NCBI GenBank assembly: GCA_030268105.1
Contig: BSDZ01000003.1
Span: 5,875,001 to 5,939,000 of the forward strand
From: Volvox africanus
Lineage: Eukaryota > Chlorophyta > Chlorophyceae > Chlamydomonadales > Volvocaceae
Length of the DNA: 64,000 nucleotides
Direction of reading: 5' to 3'
Notes under the pieces: model-generated
What the model was told of the DNA's origin: nothing
Databases searched by the model: none
The model's input: the letters and a program-made list of their open reading frames with translations, nothing else
Position numbers and translations under genes: made by a program
Part shown: in pieces, positions 10,710 through 22,442 of the stretch
Numbering within the stretch: the first letter of the stretch is position 1
Layout: each line of letters starts with the position of its first letter

Positions 10710-13700
10710 TCCTATTAATTAATTCTGGGATCAGGTTGGACAAGTAAAGATATATAAAAGGACGAACGGACAGGACAACCTTTCGCTATCTACTCAAAAT
10801 TTTGAAAAGCGCAGAAAATATATAACTAACTTCCATTTGTAACTCAGGATATAGTTATATTTTTCGGGCCGTCAAAAGCCCAACACCCCAAAGAGTCACT
10901 AGCCGGTCAGCTCTGGACCTAGGTATGTAACACGCCATGGTAAACGGCATGGTGCAAATCTATTTTCTTCGAAAAGCCACGGTGATAATTGACGTCAGTT
11001 AGGGAATACTTGTTGCCGTACATGGATGGTGAAAGGGTTAAGCATGTGCTTTTGCGAGCCGTGCGAGCATGCATATTGCTATAGATTTCTCTGGCCGTTT
11101 AAATGTTCATTTATTCATACATTATGTGCCTGGTTAACTTCACCCAGCTATGAGATATGAATCTTTTCGAGGGTTTCGACTTGGATGGATCACCCTCGCC
11201 TCTGCACAATATCTTTATAATTTATGTATATTTAATACTAAAATATTCGCTGTTCCTTCGCGGAGTGATAACGGCATTCTGTAGTGCGACGCATACGGAT
11301 GAAGGCGTGCATACCGGTAAACGTCTCGCAAATCTATGTGTAAAACTAAGATATTATATTGTTCGTTCTGTAAACGGTGGTGCTACACTTTTGAAACCTT
11401 CTGGTGGCCTTCCTGGGACCTTTCCTGCCAGACGGTAAACGACCCTCGCTGTTTGCGTACCAAAGTCAAAGATAAAATTCAAAAACAGCATCCCATAGGT
11501 TGCCATGCACCAGGTTAACCAATACCTTTGACCTTTATCGCGCTACCTCAATATTCGGTGATGTATGATATGATGATGGCTGTAGTATATAAAATTCTTG
11601 CATATGGTAACGACTTAATCACTAGATGGCAGTTTGCGTGAGTGAATGCCATACCGTGCATGTACGGACATTCATGCCTAGCCTCCAAAGTCGAAACCAT
11701 GATTACGAACTGAAGATAACAAAATTGTTGCGCTCCTAACCGATCAGTGCAACCATCAATGCTTCCCAACTTGCCCTCCTCCCGCTCCTCTCACCCTGAG
11801 GGCATACCGCTGCCATCTCCGCCCCCACTGCCCTCGACTCGACCTTTTATCCTCATCTACTGCACGACCCCATGTGTTGGATCTCACGCATGTGTTACAA
11901 TGTCAGCGGGGTCATAACTATCGTTTGGCTCGCCGAACCAAATTATCAATGGTGTTCCATGTCCAGGATGTGTGGCAGTTGGCTCATCCATCAAGTGGCA
12001 CTGTTTGCCGTACCCCTCACCGTCGTCATAAACTGGTGCACAGATATGCGGGTGTGGAGGATATCGCGTTGCGGGTTTTGTTTCACTGCCTCCAGGGAAC
12101 GGGGTGGATTCGTCCCTAGGGCCTTATGGCGTCGGATCCATGCCATCATGGTCTTGATGCCCTGCCAATTTCGGCATGCAGACAGGTGGACGGATGGACT
12201 GACGAGCTACTGACGAGCTGAATGCTGTGATCCCCATTGGCCCATGGACAGTGTGAAGAGAGAGAAAGAGCCTGTAAAGGGTGAACTCGCACCCTGCATC
12301 AGACGCTATTGCGCCTATGTAACAGTGGTGCAGATTGCCAGGATCTGACACATGGTCCCTCGGCCGCCGAGTCTCTCCTGCGAGACCTTTCCTTTCCTCT
12401 TCATGTCCCACTTTCTCCCCTCCCCCCTTCGTTCGTAAGGAACGGGAGCAAGCAAAACATGCTGCCAGGTAGGCGGCGGCGGAGGCAGCTGTACGGGCGT
12501 GGGAGGCGGAGAGGCACCAGCGGGAGCTGGAGGAAGGCAGGGTAAACGTTATGGGTGTGTATGTGTGCGTGTAAAAGTGTATGTGTATGTGTATGTGTGT
12601 TTGAAAGGATGGGAAGCAGCTTAAGACACTGCCCTAGAGGAAGGCCTGAGCGAAGGGCGGGGAGAATGGAAACGTGACGTGCTTGTTTGTGTATGACAAG
12701 GCCCCTAGGAAGGGAAGCCTGGGCAGCTGTAGGTGGGCACACAGAGCACGTATGGGAAGCAGCAGGGGGTTAACAAGACCCTTCGGGACGAGGGTACGGC
12801 ATGTCGTATTTAACTAGGGGTGTTATCCCCGCCGGCGCTGCCGTACGGCTGCAGGAGGCCTACATGCAACAGGAGGCGCTGGTCCCACAACAATACGGCA
12901 CACACCGGTGCCGCCCTGGAAGGCGTTGCAGTCTGTGTCGCGCAGCGGGATCAAGAAGTTGTTGGAACTGGGCTTTGCTTGTACGGCGAGCTGCTCGCTT
13001 GGGCCAGATCAGATCGGAGTCGGAGTCGGATGCCATTCAGGCGGAGAGAGGACACAGGAGATTGTTAGCCAGATGGTGCTTATGAAAACCTCCCAGCCCT
13101 GTAATATCCCTGCCCTGCATGTGCTTCCCTTTAAATTTATAATAAATACATTGTTGCAACTTGTCGCACTGCTCCGATGGAGAAATTGGCAATGGACTGA
13201 TTGTTGAGGAGACCACACATGGCCCTACAGTAGCTTATCAATCCGATTCTATCCAATCATACGTCGTTAACGTCTTCCAGGGATCAACGGGACATCCGGG
13301 TGTTACGTTTTTAGGTTTATATAACTTTTGGGGTACTGAAACGGTGCATCCAGTCTATCTTCGTCTACCTTACAACTGCGTAGGTACCAGAGGTACCTGC
13401 AAAAGTACCAGAAGCCACAAAGAAGCCCTCCAAAACTTTAGCGCAAAACTTTCGTAATTGCTTCATAATTGTAGATTATGGAGAGAAGTGCAGTTGAATC
13501 GACTTGTTGCAACTGAAGTGGCCCGAATGTCACGTACAAGGCATGCTTCGGGAGCTGGAGAAGGCGTCCAGTCACGGCTTCCTAGCTAAAGTATGATGTT
13601 ACATCTTAGGACTTGATTTTAGTATGTACACCGTGGCCGCATGAGGTCCTGGGTACAGGTTGGACCTCAGCAAGAAGTTGGACGAGATGGGCAAAATCGC

Positions 13701-14289
13701 CAAAACGAACTTCCTAATCTTAACGATCTGGGCGTCCTGCCCATAACAACTTTGATAGTTCTTTTAAGCCCCTATTATAATTACCGCCCGAAGGTAGAAG
13801 CCTATAATCTTTTTCCGACAACCGTCGAGCTGCCCTGCTCTCTGCTCTGAGTGGCATGGGGCTCATAGGATGAAACAGAGCAGAAACGTCATCTTACCAA
13901 TGAAGTCGAACGTAGTAACGTCAAGTTAGTAGCGCTTTTCTATCATGCATCTTGGCCCTCACGGTTACCGCGACGTTTTAATTCGCTTCGAGGTTCGCGC
14001 AAGCATTGCAGGGCCTTGATTTAATACGTGATTCGCAGACGCTTAAAGCAATTAAATCCGATACCGCTTATAAGTAGTTAATGTAAGTAACATGCCCCTC
14101 GACGCCCCAACCCTCAGGGATCAAGGCGTATAGATGGCGATTCTGGTAATACAAGCAGCCGTACGGCGAGAAAACGAAAGGACGCGACAGGTTAGGTAGT
14201 AATGCACTGAAGGTTAATACATTAAAATGATCGTACGTTATTTAATATGATTGTATAGTATATCTGTGGCTTGCGTTTCCGCTTTGAAA
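10710..14289. other. Long intergenic stretch, no convincing gene
   Basis: This 3.6 kb separates divergent genes. It is richer in A and T than the flanks, especially 10740-11600 and 13100-14280. An imperfect TG/TATG microsatellite lies at about 12545-12600. One possible isolated plus-strand exon sits at 12471-12541. Other ORFs lack matching splice partners. Confidence 0.5.
12471..12541 (+). other. Possible isolated coding exon
   Basis: Between a gtag acceptor and a gtaaac donor the plus strand reads AAAEAAVRAWEAERHQRELE, which looks like coiled coil. No phased upstream or downstream exon was found, so it may be chance. Confidence 0.2.
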
Positions 14290-17200
14290 ATGGCTGCGTC
14301 GGAACAAGCGAATTCATTATCTTTAGACGAAATCATTCGCAAGGTGGATGGCACTGCAGAAGCCATTATGGAGCTACAGCTACCACAGGGCGGCGAGCAT
14401 TATGTAAGCTAGAAGCGTTCTCTTAAGCATGGCGGCCGCCATCTTGCCCGGTGTGGTACCTATATATATCTAACACGATCAATTTGACATATATGCAGTA
14501 TTACAATAATTTCTCGGAGTACCGCGAACCATTAAAGCAGGGACTTGCGACAGTCCAACGATTAGTCTCCACTTGTGAGGTTGGTCGCGTGTCTTATTGG
14601 CACATGTTTACTTGGCATATTCAAAAGTATAATCAAGGCCAAATATCCTCCCGATTCATGCCACGCCTCATGCACGTCCTCTCCCCAGGCCCCGATTCCG
14701 TGGTTACGTTGAATTTCCAACAATCCTCTCCCCATCCTTTGGTCCCGCTTTTAACAGGCCAGTAAAGCCCACCTCTGCCCATAACCAGTGTAACAGTATC
14801 CCCTACCTCAATATACATACACACACACCGCCCCGCCCGCTGCCTCCAGTCAATGATTCGGTTCCGCCGAGCTCCCCCTCCGGACTGGACCGACGCCGAC
14901 GAGGTCTCTACCTGGAGCAGTGAGCTCTTGGATGACGTGATGGAGAAGATTGATTCAGCGCTGGACGCGGAAAGAGCGCGGGCGCGGGGACGGGAGGCGG
15001 GGCCACGGCAGGGCCAGAGCGCAGCCGGGGATCCCTCGAATGATGCGGCGCTCCGTGCAAATCTGCCTTCATTTGGTGAGTAGCCGCTGCCCTCAGCTCT
15101 CTCCCGGAGGAAGAGGGAGAGGGAGAGGGAGAGGTCCCAAAGGAGCTTCTAGCTATCTAGCCACCTTCTGGCCCTCTTTTGGCTTTATACCTCCTCTGAA
15201 CTGGATTTTAAAGTACACATTGTAAGAAATTTGCGTCGTACACACACACACATACACAGGAGGCAACCCCGTGCTTTCCAGCCGCCGCAAGGATCTGTGG
15301 CGCGGCGGTGCGCATTTAGCTCGGCCCCAGGCACTTTTCGAGCCACAACCGGATAACCGACGGGGCATACCCTTCAGGCCGCGAGTGGACCACCTCGTGG
15401 GCCTTACGGCGGAGCCCTTCGACCCGCGGGTCTATCTGCCGACGCCAGGAGCACGTACGTAGGGACGGTGTCTGTGTGGTGTTAGGGGAGCGTGCGGGTG
15501 GAGGATGAGAGCTGTAGGGCACTCTCGGGATTGCGTCTCCACGGACCCGCTGACAGAATGAAAGGCAAGTGTCAGCGGAAGGAGGGCTTCGGACCGAGGG
15601 GCGCAGAGGCCGCTGAGAGAGAGAGAGAGAGAGAGGCGGAGGCTGTGAAGGGTTTTGCAAGGACCAGGGGGGGTAGGATAGGGTAGGGTAGGGTAGGGCA
15701 TGCCGGGACGTGCGGACTCCCCATTTAGATCGCCGTGTGGTGTGGAGGGTGTGGTGTGGGGGGTGGGGGATGGGGCGGGGAGATGGGGGACGGAGATAGA
15801 TGGGGCGGTGTCATACTCTTATACGCAACACGCAAGCTTGACTCATGCGTGGTGATGTTTGTACGGACATGGATGCTGACAGACAGATAGATTGGCTGAC
15901 AGGCTGACCGCCGATATATTCCTGTGTACGGTATGTACATGATGTGCCGTTGTGACCCCGCAGCCGACGAGTATCCGCACCCCTTCGCGGCCGACCTCGC
16001 GGCCCTCATCTACCGCAGCGACCAACTGCGGCCTCCCGAGCAGGCCCCGCAGCTGCCCCCGGACCCCGATGACACCCCGCTGGTGTGGGTGGACAGTAAG
16101 GGGGCACTGGCGGGTATGGTTTCGGAGCTGGAGGCGGCCGGGGAGATGGCCGTGGATCTGGAGGCGCACACGCACCGGTGGGTGGGTTGCAAACGATAAC
16201 ACCGTGGCTATTCACGGGAATCCACTGGTGCTGCGAACCTACATAAAGCGGCTGTGCCTTGTTCGAGGGGGTGAGGGTGTGGGGCCGGGTTCGTGCCGGC
16301 TCTTGAGGGCTCACATGTTCTGTGAGCGGGTGGAACCGTGAGCCGGGTGCATGAGGGTACCGGCGGGGAAGAAGTGCTCCCAGGGTCCAGTGGTTCAGAG
16401 GCCTCTTGCCCTTAAGCAACCGGACCCTTATGGCCGAAGAGACAAAGAGGCAGAAATCGACATCCCACCTTCCGCCGCCGCTACTGCTATTGAAGGTCAT
16501 TCCAGGGTTTCACGTGCCTCATGCAAATCTCAATTCGGAAGACTGATTACGTGGTGGATACTCTAGCGCTCCGACACCTCCTGGGGCCGGCCCTAGCGCG
16601 GGTCTTCTCCGACCCACGGATTGTTAAGGTGCGGTGCCGTGGAGGCGCGGCTCGGTGCGGCTTGGGTGTCACGACTGTGGATAGGCATAAAGTGGAAGGG
16701 TGGACAAACCCGTGGAGGTTCGAGGGATTTAGACCTCTAATGATCTCTAAAGATTTAGACCTTTTTAATGCAGACCATTTCCTTGGTGAGCCAACTGGAA
16801 GCTTCACGCTGCTACCTCAGGAGCTTCTTCATGGAGTGTCCGCTCCCCCGCCTCCGCTCCCCTTCCCCCCCTTTCACGCTCTGAAGGTACTCCACGGCGC
16901 CGACTTCGACGTGGAGTGGCTTCAACGCGACTTCGGCTTGTTCCTGGTCAACATGTTTGACACGGGTCAGGCTGCCCGTGTGCTGTCTCTACCAAGCTTC
17001 GGGCTCGCGTACCTGATGGAGCATTACTGTGGGGTGAAGGTCAGGAAGGGGGGAGGGGTTCCAGGATCTTATGGGAGGTAGAGAGAGGAGTGGAGAGAAG
17101 GGGGGAGAGAAGGGGGGAGAGAGAAGGGGATACGGAAGCAGCGTAGAGCGGTTCCGGCGGGGCGGGATTATTATAGTGGTTTGCCGAACGAGGGTTAAGG

Positions 17201-20200
17201 GGATCAGGCACACATGGAGCTTCGGGATGTGCGTGCTTCCCTTACCTCCCCTCCCTGCTGCCTTTCCAGAAATTTCCCCGGTGTCAGTTTCCTGATTCGG
17301 TTCAGCCTCCCAGTTGAGCCCCGCGCCCGCGCTCCGCTCGCCGCCTATCCCCGATCTCCCCCTCCTCTCGTGCAGCCGGACAAGCGGTACCAGCTGGCCG
17401 ACTGGCGGATTCGCCCGCTGAGTCCGGAAATGCTCTACTACGCCCGTGGAGATACGCACTACTTGCTGTACATATACGACAGGCTGAGGGAGCAGCTGGC
17501 AGCCATGGCGGATGGCCAGGTCGGGTCTCGGGTGATTGATTGCGATTGCGGTGTGACGGGGGGACACGAGGACTGGGAACGCGAGGACGGGGGCCGCATT
17601 CGTGCGGCATTTGGAGGGAGCCAAGAAACGACATTTCCATTCACGCTTGGAAATTCAGACAGTCGGCCAACATGGATACCGGAACACAGGGCTCTGACAC
17701 ACGGCTGCACGGGCTGCATGATTTGGATACGCTTGCTGCCTGACCCACCCTGTCCCACCCGGGCGTCTTTCGCCTGGCTGCGGCCTCCAACGTATTTCGG
17801 AGAATCGGGTCTCACAGGTGCCTTTGGGGCCTTTCAGCCCGGGAACGAACACAGAGGTTGACACGGATGGTAGTTTCACCACACCAAGGACCATGCGCCA
17901 ACCCAACACGCAGAACAGCTCCCAGTCAGGAGCTAGCTTGTCTCTCTTAGACTCCCCCTCCATCGCGCTCTCCCCTGGTCCCTTAAGCGGCCCGGTGACG
18001 CCCCACACGACGCGCCCCCTCAGATTCCTCCATCTCTGGCGGTGCCGCTGCCCGTCAACAACGTAGGCGGCGCTCTGAGCTTGGTTCTGGAGCGTAGCCG
18101 GCAGCTGTGTCTCAAGACCTATCGCAAGCCCGTCTTCAGCCCTGAAGGTTGCCAGGTGAGGCCGCCGCACAACAAACAAACAAAAGGCTCTTTACCTAGG
18201 TGGATGAAAACCTGAGTTATATATGGCAGGCAGCAGGTATGGATTCGCTGTCGCTCGAGTTGGATCACCTTAATACTCTGCGCTCTCCTACCCTACTCTC
18301 CCAGCTGCACTCATCTGACTTGCTGGTACTGTCATATACATCTGGAACTCACACCGCCTTTTCCCCGTCTCCCCGTCTCTCCATCTCCCCGCTGCAACCT
18401 CCCTCCTCATTCCCGCCCCCCTCGTCGTTAATGTTTTGCATTATTCCCGGTAGGATCTGCTGCTGCGCTGGAACCTGAACTTCAGCCGGCAGCAGGCGGC
18501 CGTATTCACGGCGCTGATGGAGTGGCGGGACGGGGTGAGCCGGGCGGAGGATGAGGGCACCGGATACGTGCTGCCAAAGGCGCAGCTGATTACGCTTGCG
18601 AGGCTTATGCCCGGTGAGCAAGGCGTCAGCGCCCGGGTCCAGATTTGTTGAACGACTGTGGGATGGGTTGGGGGGGCTAGCGCAGCATCCCTACGGGCCC
18701 AGGACTGGAGACGGGTGTTATGAGATTAAGGCACGCGAGCGGGATCCTCGTCTCTTTCCATTTATGATGAGATGGTGTGTATACATATTATTAGTGATAT
18801 TAGTTATGTGTGGATCTTAACTAATGTCTGTCCTCACACCGAGGGCGACGACGTGACCCGTCTTTTCTTCTTCTTGGATGATCTGCTGCTAGAGGGATAT
18901 TTGCCAGTCGAACGGAGGAGGGACCGAAGGACCAATAACCCAACATCCTTGTCATGAGTGCAGCCGCGACATCGCGTGTGCCAGTTATGCATGGTGATGG
19001 AAGTACAAGTAGGATGTCGCCATGTCAACATGTGGTTGTTTTGTGGATTGAGTCTGCACTCAGCAGCCAGGCCCCCTCCTCCTCCCACTTGCACTTGCAC
19101 CTGTCTTTTCACGCAGAGGCTACAGCTATTGGACCTGTCTGCACCTGCATGGAGTTAAGCTGGCTTAAGTGGCTCTGAAACACCCGACCGATCTAATTAG
19201 CGAGCCAACGTCTGTCCCAAAACCGAAGACAATGCATCTAATTTTTTTATCTCTTTGGCGGTGCTGCTTTGACACGCATATGTGCTATCCCCCTCATCAC
19301 CGACCCGTGGGTCTGCAGAGGACTCCAAACAAGTGCAATCGACTTTAGGCCGGGCTGTGTCTGAGGTGGTAATTCGGCGAATGGGGGAGCTGGTGGACGC
19401 CATCAAGACCGCAAAGACGAACCTCCCCAGCGAAACAGAACGGGCTGCCTCCGCCCTGGTTGCGACGAGGGCACCCGCTGTGGCTGCGGAAGTGGCAGAG
19501 CCTGCGGAAAACTTGTCAGTGGACGCCACGGCCGGTGTCGCTGCCGCAGCCACTGCTGCTGGTACTACGTCGGTGGCGGGGGGTGCATCAACGCAGCGCT
19601 CTTCTCTCCCAGTCCTCAAGCCTCGCGCCATTGTGCCAATCCGGAACGCCGCGAAGGCCGCTGTGGCAGTGATGGCGCCGCCAGCAACGGGGCTTGAGGC
19701 GAGCGTGAGACCCAGGCCATCTGAGCCGCAGGAGGATTCCAATGCCGCCGCAGCTACCGATGGAGCCGGAGCTTCTGAATCCAACATCCCACCGGCGACA
19801 GTGACGGCGACGGTGACGGCGACGGTGACAGCTGCGGCGGTAGAGACTGCGGCCACGACTGCGTCTCAGCCGCCACGGCCAGCGCTGTCGGCAATCCGCC
19901 GTGTACAGATTGGCGGCATAAAGAGCAGTGGCGGTACGTCTTTGCTGGGATCCATTTTTGGAGGCGGTGCAGGGGCCTCTGTAAATATGGCGCCGGCACT
20001 GCAGTGCTACCCAGCGGAAGCAGCTTGGCCCGCCGCTACTGCCGCCACACCAGCGGTAGTTGGTAATGGGGGCGTTGACGACGACGAAGACCGTATGGCG
20101 CAGCAACGTGTCAAACGGCTCCGGACCACTTTTACATTGCCCTTCGCCACGATCGCTACACCGCGTCTACAGAGTGCACTAGCGACGGCCGGCGGAGGCG

Positions 20201-21511
20201 GGGCGGCAGGAACGGCTGCAGCCGCTGCTGGCGACACTGTTAACAGCGCCGCTGAGGGGGAAACGGCCGCTGGTGTGAAGAGTTCGAGGCCGGCCGTCAC
20301 TGCGATTGACATTCGGGCGGCTGTGGAGGCGATGCGGGCAGAGGGTGAGGATGTGGAGGTCGTTATCGGCGCTGACGGACGTGGTGTCACCGTGCCATTG
20401 GGAGATCGCGGCCGTGGCGGTACAGCCGTTACAAGTCTGGGGACGGCTGGCGGCTGGGAGGCGCCGGCGGTGCGCACGATTGCGGATTCGGACAGCGACG
20501 GTGATGGTGTTACTGGAGGTGGCAGTAGAGCTTACGACGACGGGGCCGGGGCCGGGGCCGCTGCCGATTGCAGTCACGGTGATGGCGGAGGCCAGGGCGC
20601 CGGCGCCGGCGTCATCGGTGAACAGCGTGTGGCGGGTTCAGAAGTGGGATTGGACGTGCTCGACTATGTACCAGTGCCACTGTCCCAGGTACGACATGGT
20701 ACGGGGTGGCATTAAAGGGTGCCGTATAATTCCAGGTAAAGGAGTGGCCGGTGGTTGGGATTTTTCTTGCGGCGGGAGCTGTGGAAGCCAGCCGGATGGC
20801 AGTTCACCTCACGCACTTTACTTCTTCAAGTCGTAGTTTGCATGAATGCCGTGTCTCATGTTCCTAGCCGTGTGCTTTTACGATACCAAATTTGCGATTT
20901 ATAATGCCATGTCTGCTTCCGTGAACTTGTCGGTGATGCAGTTCGTACAAAAGAAGAAAAAGCGGGACAGAGCCAACAAACAGCCCGCAGGTAATACTGC
21001 TGGCGCGGAGGACGGCGGTGTCACCGCCCCCAAGCAGCGGCGCTTCACGACCAGTATCCCCGCTGCTGCTGCTGCTGCTGCTGCTGCTGCGGGCGGCGAC
21101 AATGGTAGCGCCGATATGCAGTACGATCAATGGGCACATAGTGATAGTGACGAGGATAGCGACAGTGACGGCGGCCACACCGTGGGGCCGTTTGCCAAGA
21201 GACGGCCGCCCAAGAAGCAGCACAAAAAGCAACCCATGGGTCAGCCACCACCACCGCAGCTGCAGCCTGGTGACCTCCGAAGGCATAGGAGGGGCGGCCC
21301 AAAGGGGCTTATGGACGATTTCCCTAGAAGCAATGTCACCCCAACGGCGCCGGAAGAAGGCCGCCGTGGTCGCGGTGGTCGCGGTGCAGGCCGGGGCCGG
21401 CAGCAGGCGGCTTTCAACCCCTTCGATATCCCTGATGAATTTCTAATGAAAGGCGGCAAGCGCTCCGCCGTGATGCCCAGGTCGGGTAATCGCACTTCCA
21501 CGTTTAAGTGA
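14290..21511 (+). CDS. RRP6: RRP6/EXOSC10, 3'-5' exoribonuclease of the nuclear exosome
   Basis: CDS: join(14290..14403, 14499..14579, 14850..15075, 15260..15454, 15964..16177, 16496..16628, 16887..17039, 17376..17519, 18024..18155, 18454..18613, 19319..20688, 20942..21511), 1163 residues, all junctions in phase. Order: N-terminal PMC2NT-like region (from [15 protein letters not shown]), linker, DEDDy exonuclease, HRDC, long disordered tail. Catalytic residues are visible: D270 and E272 (AVDLEAH), D327 ([10 protein letters not shown]), Y394 and D398 ([11 protein letters not shown]). [15 protein letters not shown] is nearly invariant in the family. The HRDC shows [20 protein letters not shown]. 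In the family this enzyme trims and degrades rRNA, snoRNA and aberrant RNAs in nucleus and nucleolus. The C-terminal tail of about 645 residues is unusually long, with Ala runs, an Asp/Ser acidic patch, RG-rich sequence, and a conserved-looking end ([12 protein letters not shown]). Confidence 0.95.
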
Positions 21512-22442
21512 TAGGGAAGAATGGTCTTGGTGCCGCGAGGAAGAGGGTGATCGGTGCTCGGACATGGGAGCCTGGCGTGGTGGGAATGGTGGGGAGTAAC
21601 TCCGCTACATATGTATTTTTTCTGTCACCCTTGGTAGCGGGAAGCCTTGTCTGCGGGTCAGAAAGGGCACGTGTCTAAGTGTGGCGGTTTCAAGATGTTC
21701 TTTTCATGGCTGGGTGGGGGGCGGCAGCCTGGGCTATGGTTGGAAGGCCTGTAGATGCATTTGTCGTTCATTGTTACGTGTAATATTCAAAGCACTTTAA
21801 TAGGAAGGTGCCTTTTGTCGCCTGAAGAAACTGGCCACTAGGACCGGTGGGAGACGCCACGTGGGGCGATGGGCAGGGATGATACACAACGTGCAGCAGG
21901 AGAATTTGCCATTAGCTAAGTATAACCGCAGCTCATGCAAAAGAAAGCCGCAGCAAGGCATCTGCACACCGGCATCGCCGAGATAAAGGCTAGTAGTTGA
22001 GCTACAACCTGGATCAACCATCTGTGCCTGAATTGTGCCTCACCCCAGCTCTTAGACAGACAACATGAAAGAGTCAGGATGGCATATATACTGCGGGTAC
22101 TGCGCATGTAAAGAAATAGCCGTACTGACAGATGTGACTAGAATTTTTAGTTGATCGCATTTCCTGTTGTGTTAATAAAGTACCGTTAATCGAGCTATTA
22201 TGGGTTCATGTCACTCGTGGCGTGGATCCTGTCAGACAGCTGCCGTACGAAGTTAATGCCGTGACAGGCTATATCGCACAGCCGACTTCAATGTAGGCGA
22301 AGAGGCTTACATCAAGCTCTCTAAAATTTGTTATGATGTGTCTAGCCTATACTGCATGGACAAGGGAGCACGGCGCAAAATAGCTTCCGCGAGTGGCTTC
22401 GAACAACGAGTGGTATCTTTTACAAATACGACCTAATACGTG
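21512..22442. other. RRP6 3' UTR and intergenic region
   Basis: This holds the RRP6 3' UTR with a TGTAA motif about 270 bases after the stop, then the promoter region of the PLAC8-like gene. No other gene is seen. Confidence 0.5.
21779..21783 (+). terminator. Putative TGTAA polyadenylation signal of RRP6
   Basis: TGTAA is the usual polyadenylation motif of volvocine algae. This copy lies 268 bases after the RRP6 stop and is the first plausible one downstream. Confidence 0.45.

Noticed and set aside
19588..20577. Minus-strand Ser/Arg-rich ORFs opposite RRP6
   Set aside because: Mirror frames of the RRP6 tail exon, which is in phase with both neighbouring exons.
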